Shown one piece after another: positions 40,687 through 50,277 of a stretch of 64,000 nucleotides of DNA. The stretch's first letter is position 1, and each line of letters starts with the position of its first letter. Position numbers and translations under genes: made by a program. The notes below the pieces were generated by a model. It saw nothing but the letters and a program-made list of their open reading frames with translations, was not told the DNA's origin and ran no database searches. This DNA comes from B1Sed10-231 sp046483385 (lineage in GTDB: Bacteria > Planctomycetota > Brocadiia > SM23-32), in contig JAWODG010000026.1 in assembly GCA_046483385.1 (NCBI GenBank), positions 38,388-102,387 of the forward strand. The letters run 5' to 3'.

Positions 40687-43600
40687 ATGGAGGCACAGGT
40701 GCGCGTACACTGCCCCGACTGCCGGACCCCCTTCGACGTTCCGCCGGACTCCGACGAGGTGGAATGCCCCCACTGCGGCAACGGCTTCAGCGTCGTGGCG
40801 GAGGCGCCCACCCTGACTCACGGACCCGCTGCTCAGCCCGAGAGTACCGATAGCTCGGCCGGCACGGGCCCGCGCATTCGCATCTACTGCCCGGAGTGCC
40901 GGAAGGAACTCACCCTCCCAAGGGGGCAGCCCTACGGCAACTGCCCTGCCTGTGGTGCGGACCTTGAGGCCGACCAGGCGGACGAAACGGTCACCGCGGC
41001 GGACGACGACCTTCACACCGCCCGCACCATGCCCACCGCGCGCACGGCCGCCACCCAGGGCTACGACGAGCCGGCGGAAGAGGCGCGCGAGTGGCTGGAA
41101 ATCCACCTGGCCGACAAGTATCAGATACGCGAGTTCGTGGCCCGCGGCGGCATGGGCGCCATCTACAAGGCCCGCCAACTGCAACCCTCCCGCGACGTCG
41201 CCCTGAAAGTCATGCTCAGTGGCGCCTTCGCCTCGCCCGCCCAACGCAAGCGTTTCGAGCGCGAGGCACAGGCAATCGCTCAACTGAACCACCCGGCGAT
41301 TGTCCCCGTTTACGAGTACGGCGAAGTCGGCGGGCAGCCCTATTTCACCATGGAATACGTGGAGGGGCTCGACCTCGCCACATTCTGCCACGTCAACGAT
41401 CTGGGTCGCCACGAGGTCGCCCGTCTGATGGTCCGCGTGTGCGACGCCGTCCACTATGCCCACGAGCACGGCGTCATCCACCGGGACCTGAAGCCCGGCA
41501 ACATCATCGTGGACGAGATGAGACGACCGCGGATACTGGACTTCGGGCTCTCCCGGCCGACCGCCGACAGCGCGGAACAGTTCTCCATGCTCACCGCCAC
41601 GGGGGACTTCCTGGGAACGCCGCGGTACATGGCGCCCGAGCAGACCATCGGCAGGCCGGAGGCCGTGGACCGTCGCACGGACATCTATGCCCTCGGCGTG
41701 ATGCTCTACGAACTGCTCTGCGGCATACTGCCCTACCCCCTGGACCACGCCCGTGGCCTGGAGGTGTTCGAGTTGATCCGCCACGCTGAACCGATCCGGC
41801 CCGGGGCCCTTCACGAGAACTTCTCTCGCGACCTGGAGATCATACTCCTCAAGGCCATCGAGAAGGAAAAGGAACGCCGCTACCAGACCGCCGAGGCGCT
41901 GGCGGAGGACCTGGAGAACTTCCTGGCCGACCGCCCCATCAACGCCCGCCCCGCCACACTGGGGTATCGCCTGAGAAAGTGGGGCTGGCGCAACCGCCGC
42001 GTCCTGACTCCGGTATTCATATCCGGTGTGATACTCGTGGTCCTGGTCGGCATTTTCAGCGGACGCATCGCCCGCCTCGTCGAGCGCGTGCGCGACCTGG
42101 GCCGGAGCGTCGAGACGCGCGAGAGCGAGCTGAAGGGGTTCCTGGCGGGAGCGGAATCCGGCCGCGCGCGGGTGGAAGAGCTGATTGATTCCGGCGAATG
42201 GCAAAGGGCACTGTTCGGCGCGGAGTTCTTTGCCGAGAACCTGCCGGATGAGGCCGGCGTGGGCGACCTGCCCCTGCTGGTGCGCCGGCGGGCCGAGGAT
42301 GCCGTCGCCGAGCAGTTGGGGGAGTTCCAGGCGGCTCTGCGCAACCAGGATTACGAGACGGCACGCACCTACGCCGAAGAGTTGGCGGGACTGTCGGCCG
42401 CCTTGCCGGCGCAGTTCGATGAACTCCGCTCCCGTGCCGCCGGGCCCGCCGAGGACTATGCCGGGAGATGCTGGCGCGACCTCCGGGCCGCCGTGGAGCG
42501 GTCGTACACCCCCGAGGACGCCACCGCCCGCATACGACAGTTCCTCCACGCCCTGCCCCAGAACCCCCACGAGGAGGAGGCCCGGCAACTGCTGGAGGAG
42601 ATGCAGGAGAAGACCCCGGAGTTCTACCTTGCCCGTCACGAGGACGCCACGCTCAGAGCCCTGCAAAGCTACCAGTGGGAGACGGCGGCCGATGTCCTCC
42701 GCTCGGCCGGCCAACTGCTGGATCAGAACGAGGTGCCGGAAGCCACGGATTGGCGGAGGCGCTTCGGCGAGCTGCGGGCACGGTTGAACTCAGTGATAAG
42801 AGCCGACACAGTGAATCAACTCGCCCTCCTGCGCCGCCTCGAAGCGCACGGGGCGTTCCTGAAGGACCTGGTGTTCTCAGCGGACGGCGACCGGCTCGTC
42901 TCCGTCGCCCTGCAGTCACCCGCGAAGGTCTGGAACACCGAAGACTGGAGCGTGGTCCATTCACTGGAGTACGAAGGAGAGGCCAGCGCCGGGGCACTCT
43001 CACCCGACGGGAACACACTTGCGCTGGGCACGCGCGAAGGCCGCATCATGCTCTGGTCGCTGGCAGATGGAGAGTTGCTGACTTCATTGCGCGGCGACGG
43101 CGGCCGCGTGAAGGATCTGATGTTCCTGCCTCGAGGCGACACCCTCATCGCGTCCCACAGGACGGCGGTCTCCGCCTGGAACGTTTCCAGCGGCACAGCC
43201 CTGGAGGAACCGACATTCCCGGGACAGGCGCCGGCGGCCCTGTCGCCGGACGGCCGGGTGCTCGCGGCCGCGCAGGGAGAGGCAGGCATCGCCTTTTGGA
43301 ACAACGAAACGGGCCGACGAGAGCAACTGCTGGAGGTGGCCGGTCCCCGCCTGGTGGAGTTCTCCCCGGACGGCTCAACGCTCGCGGTCATCCACAGGCC
43401 CGAGGACTCCGAACAGCCGGTCGGTCGGCTGTGGGACGTCGGGAGCGAAAGCTGGCAGGCCGAGTTCACCCCCAGCCGGGTGCGGGTGCTCACGATGCTC
43501 TTCTCGCCGGACGGGCGGATGCTGGCGACGGTCACCGGCGGCGTTGAGCAGAAGTTCGTGGCCTTCTGGAGCGTGCCGGACGGTCGGGACCTCGGGCGGC

Positions 43601-43746
43601 TGGAACTGGACGATACGCCCTGGACCGCCGCCATCCGCCCCGATTGTCGGCAGCTCGTTGTAGGTCACAATAACGGGCGTATCTCAGTCTGGGGCCTGCC
43701 GGGCGGGGCCAATGAGGGCGCGGCGGTTGAACGGACCGACCGCTGA
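40687..43746 (+). CDS. Zinc-ribbon Ser/Thr protein kinase with transmembrane and WD40-type domains
   Basis: 1019-residue signalling protein. Two zinc ribbons (CPDC...CPHC near 9-31; CPEC...CPAC near 68-90) precede a Hanks-type kinase: GGMGAIYKARQL near 155, VALKV with the ATP lysine, VIHRDLKPGN near 262, DFGLS near 285 and the MAPEQ activation-segment end. A single transmembrane helix follows at about 443-460 (FISGVILVVLVGIF). Next come about 250 helical residues and then a C-terminal half with WD40/beta-propeller repeats (FSADGDRLVS, LSPDGNTLALGT, FSPDGSTLAV, FSPDGRMLATV). The kinase should be cytoplasmic and the propeller outside. Such architectures are typical of Planctomycetota. ATG at 40687. 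Confidence 0.9.
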   Translation: MEAQVRVHCPDCRTPFDVPPDSDEVECPHCGNGFSVVAEAPTLTHGPAAQPESTDSSAGTGPRIRIYCPECRKELTLPRGQPYGNCPACGADLEADQADETVTAADDDLHTARTMPTARTAATQGYDEPAEEAREWLEIHLADKYQIREFVARGGMGAIYKARQLQPSRDVALKVMLSGAFASPAQRKRFEREAQAIAQLNHPAIVPVYEYGEVGGQPYFTMEYVEGLDLATFCHVNDLGRHEVARLMVRVCDAVHYAHEHGVIHRDLKPGNIIVDEMRRPRILDFGLSRPTADSAEQFSMLTATGDFLGTPRYMAPEQTIGRPEAVDRRTDIYALGVMLYELLCGILPYPLDHARGLEVFELIRHAEPIRPGALHENFSRDLEIILLKAIEKEKERRYQTAEALAEDLENFLADRPINARPATLGYRLRKWGWRNRRVLTPVFISGVILVVLVGIFSGRIARLVERVRDLGRSVETRESELKGFLAGAESGRARVEELIDSGEWQRALFGAEFFAENLPDEAGVGDLPLLVRRRAEDAVAEQLGEFQAALRNQDYETARTYAEELAGLSAALPAQFDELRSRAAGPAEDYAGRCWRDLRAAVERSYTPEDATARIRQFLHALPQNPHEEEARQLLEEMQEKTPEFYLARHEDATLRALQSYQWETAADVLRSAGQLLDQNEVPEATDWRRRFGELRARLNSVIRADTVNQLALLRRLEAHGAFLKDLVFSADGDRLVSVALQSPAKVWNTEDWSVVHSLEYEGEASAGALSPDGNTLALGTREGRIMLWSLADGELLTSLRGDGGRVKDLMFLPRGDTLIASHRTAVSAWNVSSGTALEEPTFPGQAPAALSPDGRVLAAAQGEAGIAFWNNETGRREQLLEVAGPRLVEFSPDGSTLAVIHRPEDSEQPVGRLWDVGSESWQAEFTPSRVRVLTMLFSPDGRMLATVTGGVEQKFVAFWSVPDGRDLGRLELDDTPWTAAIRPDCRQLVVGHNNGRISVWGLPGGANEGAAVERTDR

Positions 43747-43755
43747 AGCTATAAG
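43727..43755 (+). promoter_or_regulatory. Sigma70-type promoter of the ferritin-like gene
   Basis: TTGAAC at 43727-43732, a 17-base spacer and TATAAG at 43750-43755. The -35 box lies inside the last codons of the kinase gene. The ATG of the next gene is 46 bases after the -10 box. Confidence 0.6.
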
Positions 43756-43801
43756 GATAGATTGAGTCCGATGAGACATCCCCGCGGAAAGGCATGGAAC
43801 A

Positions 43802-44299
43802 ATGACGCCAGTGTACAATGCGCGCGAAGTTCTGGAGATGGCCTGTCAGATCGAACGCAACGGCGGACGCTTCTACCGGCAGGCCGCCCTCAAGGCCGAG
43901 GACGAAAATGTGCGCGCCGTCCTGAACGGTCTGGCCGAGATGGAAGAGGACCACGAGGACCTGTTCGAGGCCCTGCAGGAAGACCTGTCCGATGACGATG
44001 TCCCCCTGCCGGCCTACGATCCCGAGGACGACGTCGCTCACTACCTCCGAGCCGCCGCGGACACGCACGTTTACAACGTTTACCGGGACTGCCCCGATGC
44101 CATGGCGGATGTCGCTTCCGCCGCCGAAGCGTTGGAGAGGGCCATCCAGTTCGAGAAGGACACCGTCTGCTTCTTCCTCGGCGTTCGGGACATGGTGCCG
44201 GAAGGCCTCGGCCGCGCGGAGGTGGACCGACTGATCCGCGAAGAGATGGACCACATCACCCAACTGAGCCGGCAGATGGACCAGTTGGCCGGCGAGTAG
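43802..44299 (+). CDS. Ferritin-like diiron protein (rubrerythrin type, no rubredoxin domain)
   Basis: 165-residue protein predicted to be a four-helix bundle. Metal-ligand patterns of the rubrerythrin/ferritin family are seen: ACQIERNGGRFYRQAA, AEMEEDHEDLFEAL, ALERAIQFEKDTVCFF and REEMDHITQLSRQM. There is no C-terminal rubredoxin CxxC pair. A role in peroxide reduction or iron handling is typical of the family. ATG at 43802 after GGAAAGG. It has its own promoter and stands between the kinase and the fatty-acid cluster. Confidence 0.85.
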   Translation: MTPVYNAREVLEMACQIERNGGRFYRQAALKAEDENVRAVLNGLAEMEEDHEDLFEALQEDLSDDDVPLPAYDPEDDVAHYLRAAADTHVYNVYRDCPDAMADVASAAEALERAIQFEKDTVCFFLGVRDMVPEGLGRAEVDRLIREEMDHITQLSRQMDQLAGE

Positions 44300-44324
44300 G
44301 CAACCTAAGCACGAATCCGTAACG

Positions 44325-44354
44325 TTGACAGGCGTCCTCCTTCTGCGGTAGAAT
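44325..44354 (+). promoter_or_regulatory. Sigma70-type promoter of the rpmF-plsX-fab cluster
   Basis: TTGACA at 44325-44330, an 18-base spacer and TAGAAT at 44349-44354. The remaining ~190 bases to rpmF are a long leader with no gene seen; a YceD/DUF177 gene, often found before rpmF, is absent. Confidence 0.8.
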
Positions 44355-44549
44355 TTGAACGTTCGCCTGATCCCGAGAGTTCGGGCATTATCTTCGCTCT
44401 GCGTCTCCATTTCCCGAACGATCCCCCATTCCGCTCCGGCGACGGCGTGTTTTCGCGTCGCGGAACTGGACCGGGATTGAGTTCGTGGCCGGACGCATCC
44501 TCTCCTTCAGGTCAGCCTCGTTTGAACGAGCACACGGAGGATACACAGC

Positions 44550-44774
44550 ATGGCGGTTCCAAAGAGAAGAACCAGCAAGTCGCGCAAACGAAAACGCCGA
44601 ACCCACTGGACTCTGGATGAGCCCAACATCCCCAAGAGCCAGAAGGTGCGGGCCGAGGGCACGCGGTCGAAGAAATTCTTCTGCAGCAACTGCAGCCAGG
44701 TCAAACCGCCCCACTCGGTCTGCCCCAACTGCGGCTACTACCGCGGCCGTTCGATGATCGAGGTGGAGCGATAG
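44550..44774 (+). CDS. rpmF: 50S ribosomal protein L32
   Basis: 74-residue zinc-ribbon ribosomal protein. The start MAVPKRRTSKSRKRKRRTHW is characteristic, and two CxxC pairs (CSNC, CPNC) form the zinc site. GGAGG precedes the ATG. rpmF next to plsX and the fab genes is a widely conserved pairing. Confidence 0.96.
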   Translation: MAVPKRRTSKSRKRKRRTHWTLDEPNIPKSQKVRAEGTRSKKFFCSNCSQVKPPHSVCPNCGYYRGRSMIEVER

Positions 44775-44788
44775 GCGGAACTGCGCCC

Positions 44789-45856
44789 ATGAACGCCTCC
44801 GACCAGGATATCTCGCGGGTTGCCCCGCTGTCCGGCACCGCCCGCATAGCCGTCGACGCCACCGGTGGAGACGCGCACATGCAAGAGCGGATCAACGGTG
44901 CCCTGGAGGCGGCTGCGAAGTACCCGGACATCGAGGTCATTCTGTGCGGACCTCGGGCGGAAGTGGAGCAGAGCGTCCGCGCGGCGGATTCTCGCCCGGA
45001 CAACCACCGCATCGTCGATGCCCCGGAACGCATCGGCATGCACGAGTCCCCCGTCCAGGCCCTGCGGGGCAAGCCCGACTCATCAATCGCCGTCGGCATC
45101 GCCTTGCTGGCTGACGGGGAGGCGGACGCATTCGTGAGCGCCGGCAACACCGGCGCCGTCGCCGCCGCTGCCACTCTCAAACTGGGCAGACCCGAGGGTG
45201 TCCACAGGCCCGGTATCGCCGCGCCGATGCAGGTGCTGGACTACCCCGTCGTGGCCATCGACGTCGGCGCCAACGTTGACTGTAAACCCATTGCGCTGCT
45301 GCAGTACGGCATCATGGCCAGCGTCTTCGCCCGGGAGGTCATCGGGATCGGGAACCCCCGCGTCGGACTGCTGAACGTGGGCGAAGAAGCAAGCAAGGGA
45401 AACGAGTTAACCAAACAGGCTTATGGCCTGTTGAACGAAGCCGATCTCAACTTCGTCGGCAACATCGAACCGGACAGGTTCTTCCACCACGGCTGCGACG
45501 TGTTGGTCTGCGACGGGTTCGCGGGCAACGTCCTGCTGAAATTCGGGGAAAGCATGATCCTGCGCCTTGTCGAGTGGCTGCGCGAGCAGGTGGGAACGCG
45601 GCTGCGCTACAAGATAGGAATGGGCCTGTGCAAGGACCTGTTCCGCCACTTGAAACACTGCGGCGACTACTCCGAATACGGCGGGGCGCCCCTTCTCGGG
45701 GTCAACGGCGTTACCATCATCACACACGGGACGTCCGACGCCCGGGCCATGCGGAATGCCATCCGCGAGGCGCGCAGCTTCGTCGAGCATCACGTGAGCG
45801 CCCACATCGCCGAAGCTATTCTCCAGGACGAGGCCCGGCGCAGCGTCTCGGCCTGA
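44789..45856 (+). CDS. plsX: Phosphate acyltransferase PlsX
   Basis: Makes acyl-phosphate from acyl-ACP for phospholipid synthesis; peripheral membrane protein. It has 355 residues. Conserved: IAVDATGGDAH, FVSAGNTGAVAAAATLKLGR, AIDVGANVDCKP, NVGEEASKGNEL and VCDGFAGNVLLK. ATG at 44789, 14 bases after rpmF. Confidence 0.95.
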   Translation: MNASDQDISRVAPLSGTARIAVDATGGDAHMQERINGALEAAAKYPDIEVILCGPRAEVEQSVRAADSRPDNHRIVDAPERIGMHESPVQALRGKPDSSIAVGIALLADGEADAFVSAGNTGAVAAAATLKLGRPEGVHRPGIAAPMQVLDYPVVAIDVGANVDCKPIALLQYGIMASVFAREVIGIGNPRVGLLNVGEEASKGNELTKQAYGLLNEADLNFVGNIEPDRFFHHGCDVLVCDGFAGNVLLKFGESMILRLVEWLREQVGTRLRYKIGMGLCKDLFRHLKHCGDYSEYGGAPLLGVNGVTIITHGTSDARAMRNAIREARSFVEHHVSAHIAEAILQDEARRSVSA

Positions 45857-45893
45857 CAGCCCCCTCACCAACCCCCATTCGAAAGACCGCAAT

Positions 45894-46889
45894 ATGCATA
45901 CCGCTGAACACTTGCCGGTCGAGGTGGCCGGAGTTGGCAGCTACCTGCCGGAACGCGTTCTGAGCAACTTCGACCTGGAAGAGATGGTTGACACTTCGGA
46001 CGAGTGGATCGTCCCCCGCACCGGGATCCGGGAGCGCCGCATAGCCGCGGAGGACCAGGCAACCAGCGATCTGGCCGTTGCCGCCGCCCGGGACGCGCTG
46101 GCCAGGGCCGGCCTGACGGCCGAGCAGCTTGATGCCGTGCTGGTCGCCACATGCACGCCCGACCACCTCTTCCCCGCCACCGCGTGCCTCGTGCAGGACG
46201 CCATCGGCGCCACCAATGCCATGGCGTGCGACCTCGAGGCCGCCTGCAGCGGGTTCGTCTACGGCTTTGTGTACGCCTCCGGGTTGATAGCCTCCGGGAT
46301 GGCGCAGAACATCCTTGTTATCGGCGCCGAGACCCTCTCACGCGTCACCGACTACACCGACCGCCGCACCTGCATCCTGTTCGGCGACGGCGCGGGTGCC
46401 GCCATCCTGCGACCATCCCAAAACGGCGGCCGGATGCTGTATGCCGAGCTCGGGGCCGACGGTTCCCGACCCGAGATACTGGAGATCCCCGCCGGAGGCA
46501 CCCGCCTGCCCGCTTCCCACGAAACGGTGGACGCACGCAGGCACTACATGCAGCTTCAGGGACGCGAAGTCTTCAAGCTTGCCGTCAACAAGCTTATTGA
46601 GCTGATGCAGCGTATCCCGGAGCGTGCCGGCGTGTCGCTCGACGACATCAAGATGGTGCTCCCCCATCAGAGCAACGTGCGCATCATCAAGAGCGCCCTC
46701 GAACGGTCCGGGCTGGAACTGGAAAAGGCATACATGAACATCGACAGCGTCGGCAACACCTCCGCCGCCTCCATTCCGCTGGCTTTTGCCGAAGCCGTGG
46801 AACGCGGAGAACTGGAACGCGGCGACCTGGCTCTGCTGCTGGCTTTCGGCGGGGGGCTCACCTGGGGTTCGGCGCTCTTCAGATTCTGA
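45894..46889 (+). CDS. fabH: 3-oxoacyl-ACP synthase III (FabH)
   Basis: Starts fatty-acid synthesis by condensing acetyl-CoA with malonyl-ACP. It has 331 residues. The triad is visible: Cys in CDLEAACSGFVYGF, His in MVLPHQSNVRII and Asn in DSVGNTSAASIPLAFAEA. The N-terminal VPRTGIRERR is typical of FabH. It is in the rpmF-plsX-fab operon, 37 bases after plsX. Confidence 0.95.
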   Translation: MHTAEHLPVEVAGVGSYLPERVLSNFDLEEMVDTSDEWIVPRTGIRERRIAAEDQATSDLAVAAARDALARAGLTAEQLDAVLVATCTPDHLFPATACLVQDAIGATNAMACDLEAACSGFVYGFVYASGLIASGMAQNILVIGAETLSRVTDYTDRRTCILFGDGAGAAILRPSQNGGRMLYAELGADGSRPEILEIPAGGTRLPASHETVDARRHYMQLQGREVFKLAVNKLIELMQRIPERAGVSLDDIKMVLPHQSNVRIIKSALERSGLELEKAYMNIDSVGNTSAASIPLAFAEAVERGELERGDLALLLAFGGGLTWGSALFRF

Positions 46890-46910
46890 AACTTCGAGCA
46901 GGGACTGAAC

Positions 46911-47855
46911 ATGGACAGCATCGCACTGCTCTTCCCCGGTCAGGGGGCACAGACCGTAGGAATGGGCCGGGACATCGCCGAGATGTCCCCGCCGGCCCGC
47001 CAGACCTTCGATGCCGCCAACGAAACGCTCGACATGGAGCTGGACCGGCTCTGCTTTGAAGGCCCGCAGGTGGAACTCTCCCGCAGCGACGTGGCCCAGC
47101 CGGCCATCCTGACGGTCAGCGTGGCCACGTTGCGAGCATTGGAAGATGCCGCCGGGGGGCTGCCGCCCGTGGCCGGCACCGCTGGCCTGAGCCTGGGGGA
47201 ATACAGCGCCCTCGTGGCCGCCGGCGCCCTCGAGTTCCGGGATGCCGTGGGCCTCGTCCGCAAGCGGGGTCTGTACATGCAGGAGGCCTGCGACGCCAAC
47301 CCGGGCACGATGTACTCGGTGCTCGGGCTCGAGGACGAAGAGGTCGAGGACGCCTGCACCGAGGCCCGGGGCCGCAGCAACGGGCTGGTGTGGCCTGCCA
47401 ACTACAACTGCCCCGGTCAAGTCGTCATCAGCGGGCAGGAGAAAGCCGCCGCGTACGCCGCGGAAATATGCGATGAGATGGGCGCCCGCCGGGTCATCCA
47501 ACTGGACGTTGCCGGCGCCTTCCACACCCGGTTGATGGAACCGGCGCGGGATAAGCTGGCCATCGAGCTTGAGAACGTGGAGATCAGCGAGCCCCGCTAC
47601 CCCGTCGTTTCCAACGTGACCGGGGAACCGAACCGTGACCCGGACAGGATACGGGAGCTGCTGGCTCTGCAGGTCACCAGCTCTGTCCGGTGGGCCGACG
47701 GCATGCGGTGGCTGGCCGGACAAGGCATCACCGACTACCTGGAGGTCGGCCCGGGCAAGGTTCTGAGGGGACTCCTGAGACGAATAGACCGGAGTCTGAA
47801 CTGCCAGAGCGTGAACACTGCGGAGGACGTCACCGAGACAGCCGACACACTTTGA
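46911..47855 (+). CDS. fabD: Malonyl-CoA:ACP transacylase (FabD)
   Basis: Transfers malonyl groups from CoA to ACP. It has 314 residues. The start LLFPGQGAQTVGMGRD is typical. The nucleophile serine is in AGLSLGEYSALVAAGAL; most FabD proteins have His in place of the Leu just before it. The catalytic histidine is kept in AGAFHTRLMEPA, and the arginine region in LVRKRGLYMQEA. ATG at 46911. Confidence 0.95.
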   Translation: MDSIALLFPGQGAQTVGMGRDIAEMSPPARQTFDAANETLDMELDRLCFEGPQVELSRSDVAQPAILTVSVATLRALEDAAGGLPPVAGTAGLSLGEYSALVAAGALEFRDAVGLVRKRGLYMQEACDANPGTMYSVLGLEDEEVEDACTEARGRSNGLVWPANYNCPGQVVISGQEKAAAYAAEICDEMGARRVIQLDVAGAFHTRLMEPARDKLAIELENVEISEPRYPVVSNVTGEPNRDPDRIRELLALQVTSSVRWADGMRWLAGQGITDYLEVGPGKVLRGLLRRIDRSLNCQSVNTAEDVTETADTL

Positions 47856-47869
47856 GGGGAGGACACGAC

Positions 47870-48613
47870 GTGAGTATTCTTGAAGGCAAAACAGCGCTCG
47901 TGACGGGGGCCTCGCGGGGCATCGGCCGCGCCATTGCCCTGCGGCTGGCCCGCGACGGCGCCAACATTGCCGGACTCGACATTAAAGCGGAACTGCTGGA
48001 GGAGACCGGCGCCCTGGTCCGCGAGCAGTCGGTGGCGTTCCTCCCCATCACGGCTGACGTAACTGACTTCGACGAAATGAAGGAAGCCGTGGGCCGGGTC
48101 ACCGATTCCTTCGACAGCCTCGACATACTGGTCAACAACGCGGGCATCACGCGCGACAACCTGCTCATCCGGATGAGCGACGCGGACTGGAAGGCGGTCC
48201 TGTCGGTCAACCTCACCGGGGTGTTCAACGGCGTTAAGGCCGTCGCCCGGCCGATGATGCGACAGCGGAGCGGGCGCATCGTGAACATCGCCAGCGTGGT
48301 GGGGATGATCGGCAACGCCGGGCAGGCCAACTACTCTGCCAGCAAAGGAGGCGTCATTGCCCTGACCAAGACGGCCGCGCGGGAGCTGGCGTCCCGCAGC
48401 ATAAACGTCAACGCCGTGGCGCCGGGCTTCATCCGCACGGCGATGACCGACGAGTTGAGCGACGAGGCCCGCGAAGGGGCGCTCGCGCAGATCCCGTTCG
48501 GGCGCTTCGGCGGACCGGAAGATGTGGCCGCCGTTGTAGCCTTTCTGGCCGGCCCTGACGCATCTTACCTGACGGGACAGGTCGTGAGGGTGGACGGCGG
48601 CATGGTCATGTAG
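47870..48613 (+). CDS. fabG: 3-oxoacyl-ACP reductase (FabG)
   Basis: NADPH-dependent reductase of the elongation cycle, an SDR protein. It has 247 residues. Cofactor motif TGASRGIGRAIALRL, NNAGITRDNLLIRM, and the catalytic Ser-Tyr-Lys in NIASVVGMIGNAGQANYSAS followed by KGG. The C-terminal VRVDGGMVM is typical. The start is GTG at 47870 after GAGGGGAGG; the longer open frame upstream overlaps fabD and is not used. Confidence 0.95.
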   Translation: MSILEGKTALVTGASRGIGRAIALRLARDGANIAGLDIKAELLEETGALVREQSVAFLPITADVTDFDEMKEAVGRVTDSFDSLDILVNNAGITRDNLLIRMSDADWKAVLSVNLTGVFNGVKAVARPMMRQRSGRIVNIASVVGMIGNAGQANYSASKGGVIALTKTAARELASRSINVNAVAPGFIRTAMTDELSDEAREGALAQIPFGRFGGPEDVAAVVAFLAGPDASYLTGQVVRVDGGMVM

Positions 48614-48628
48614 AGCTCCCTCGGGCGC

Positions 48629-48658
48629 TTGCAAGACCGGGCTTCGGCCCATTACAAT
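48629..48658 (+). promoter_or_regulatory. Promoter upstream of acpP
   Basis: TTGCAA at 48629-48634, an 18-base spacer and TACAAT at 48653-48658. It lies in the 148-base gap between fabG and acpP and would allow extra ACP expression. Confidence 0.6.
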
Positions 48659-48761
48659 GCAGCGGTCTAAGGCACCGTCTCATCACGCCAGATCGCGCCG
48701 GCCCTTCACTCGAGAAGGCGGGCGCAACTACTTTTCTTTACAGACACCGGGAGGTGCAGAA

Positions 48762-49001
48762 GTGGCTGACGATGTCAGAGAACGGGTGATCAAACTGATT
48801 GCCGAACGCATGGACGTCGATCCGGATCAGATCACGGACGACACGCATTTTGTCAACGACCTCCAGTCCGACTCCCTGGACATGGCGGAACTGGTCATCG
48901 ACCTGGAGGAAGAATTCGACCTCAGCATAAGTGACGAGGAAGCCCAGCAGATCGAGACCGTGGGCCAGGCCATTCAGCACATTGAAGAAAGCCAGCAATG
49001 A
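48762..49001 (+). CDS. acpP: Acyl carrier protein
   Basis: Carries acyl chains on 4'-phosphopantetheine. It has 79 residues. The attachment serine is Ser38 in the DSLD motif (NDLQSDSLDMAELVIDLEEE), and the fold is strongly acidic. The start is GTG at 48762 after GGGAGGTGC; the frame open upstream has no ACP similarity. The stop overlaps the fabF ATG by four bases. Confidence 0.96.
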   Translation: MADDVRERVIKLIAERMDVDPDQITDDTHFVNDLQSDSLDMAELVIDLEEEFDLSISDEEAQQIETVGQAIQHIEESQQ

Positions 49002-50245
49002 CCGATAGACGGGTCGTCGTAACGGGTATCGGCGTCATCTCGCCGGTGGGCAACAGCAGGGAGACTGCGTGGCCCGCCATCCGGGAGGGTCGCAGCGGAA
49101 TTGACCGTATCACGGCCTTTGACACGTCCGAGTACAGCGTGCACATAGCCGGTGAAGTCACGGATTTCGATCCGCTGGACTACTTCACCAAGCGGGAGCT
49201 GAACCGCCTCGACCGGTTTGTGCAGTTCGCCCTGGTGGCCGCCGACCAGGCGCTCGAAAGCGCCGGTCTGGATGTCGAGCAGGAGGATCCCGCCCGCGTC
49301 GGGGCGTATATAGGCACGGGCATCGGTGGCCTTCACGAGATCGAGGCCCAGCACACGCGGCTGCTGAAAAGCGGCCCGAACCGCACCAGCCCGCTGATGA
49401 TACCCAAGCTGATGACCAACGCCGCCGCCGGCCAGGTCGCCATGCGCTACAGCCTTCACGGACCCAGCATGTCCGTCTCCAGCGCCTGCGCTTCCGCCTC
49501 TCACGCCATAGGCGAGGCCTGCGACTGCATCCGCAACGGCATGGCGGAGGTCCAGATTTGCGGAGGTTCGGAAGCCGCTGTCACCCCGATGGGCCTCAGC
49601 GGCTTTCAGCAGATGAGGGCCCTTTCAACCCGGAACGACGACCCGCCCCACGCAAGCCGCCCCTTCGACGCCAACCGCGACGGCTTCGTCATGGCGGAAG
49701 GGGCCGGCGTGCTTATCCTCGAGGAACTGGAACACGCCCGGAAGCGCGGCGCCCCCATACTGGCCGAGATCGTCGGATACGGCGCCAGCAGCGATGCCTA
49801 CCACATCACTCTGCCCGAACCGGACGGACGCGGCGCCGCGCGCGCCATGGCCAATGCCCTGGCCGACGCCGGCATCGAACCCGCCGACGTGGACTACATA
49901 AACGCCCACGGCACCGGCACTCCGGCCGGCGACGACGTGGAGGCAAAGGCGGTCGTCAGCGTATTCGGTGACGAGGCGGACAATCTGGCCATCAGCTCCA
50001 CCAAAAGCATCTTCGGCCACCTGCTCGGCGCATCCGGCGCGCTGGAGAGTGCCGTCTGCATCTGGGCCATGCAGGACGGCGCCGCGCCGCCGACCATAAA
50101 CCTTGACGACCCCGACCCGGAATGCTGCGGACTCAACTTTGTGCCGCATGAAGCGCAGGAGCGCGAAATAGATGTCGCCGTCAATAACTCCTTCGGGTTC
50201 GGAGGCCATAACGTCTCGCTCGTGCTGCGCAAGTTCACCGGCTGA
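48998..50245 (+). CDS. fabF: 3-oxoacyl-ACP synthase II (FabF)
   Basis: Elongating condensing enzyme. It has 415 residues. The active-site Cys is in SVSSACASASHAIGEA, the histidines in NAHGTGTPAGDDVEAKA and NNSFGFGGHNVSLV, and the lysine in SSTKSIFGHLLGASGALE. It overlaps acpP by four bases, a common arrangement. Confidence 0.96.
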   Translation: MTDRRVVVTGIGVISPVGNSRETAWPAIREGRSGIDRITAFDTSEYSVHIAGEVTDFDPLDYFTKRELNRLDRFVQFALVAADQALESAGLDVEQEDPARVGAYIGTGIGGLHEIEAQHTRLLKSGPNRTSPLMIPKLMTNAAAGQVAMRYSLHGPSMSVSSACASASHAIGEACDCIRNGMAEVQICGGSEAAVTPMGLSGFQQMRALSTRNDDPPHASRPFDANRDGFVMAEGAGVLILEELEHARKRGAPILAEIVGYGASSDAYHITLPEPDGRGAARAMANALADAGIEPADVDYINAHGTGTPAGDDVEAKAVVSVFGDEADNLAISSTKSIFGHLLGASGALESAVCIWAMQDGAAPPTINLDDPDPECCGLNFVPHEAQEREIDVAVNNSFGFGGHNVSLVLRKFTG

Positions 50246-50277
50246 CGCAGTTTGCGCGACTCCCCTCGGGGCACGAC

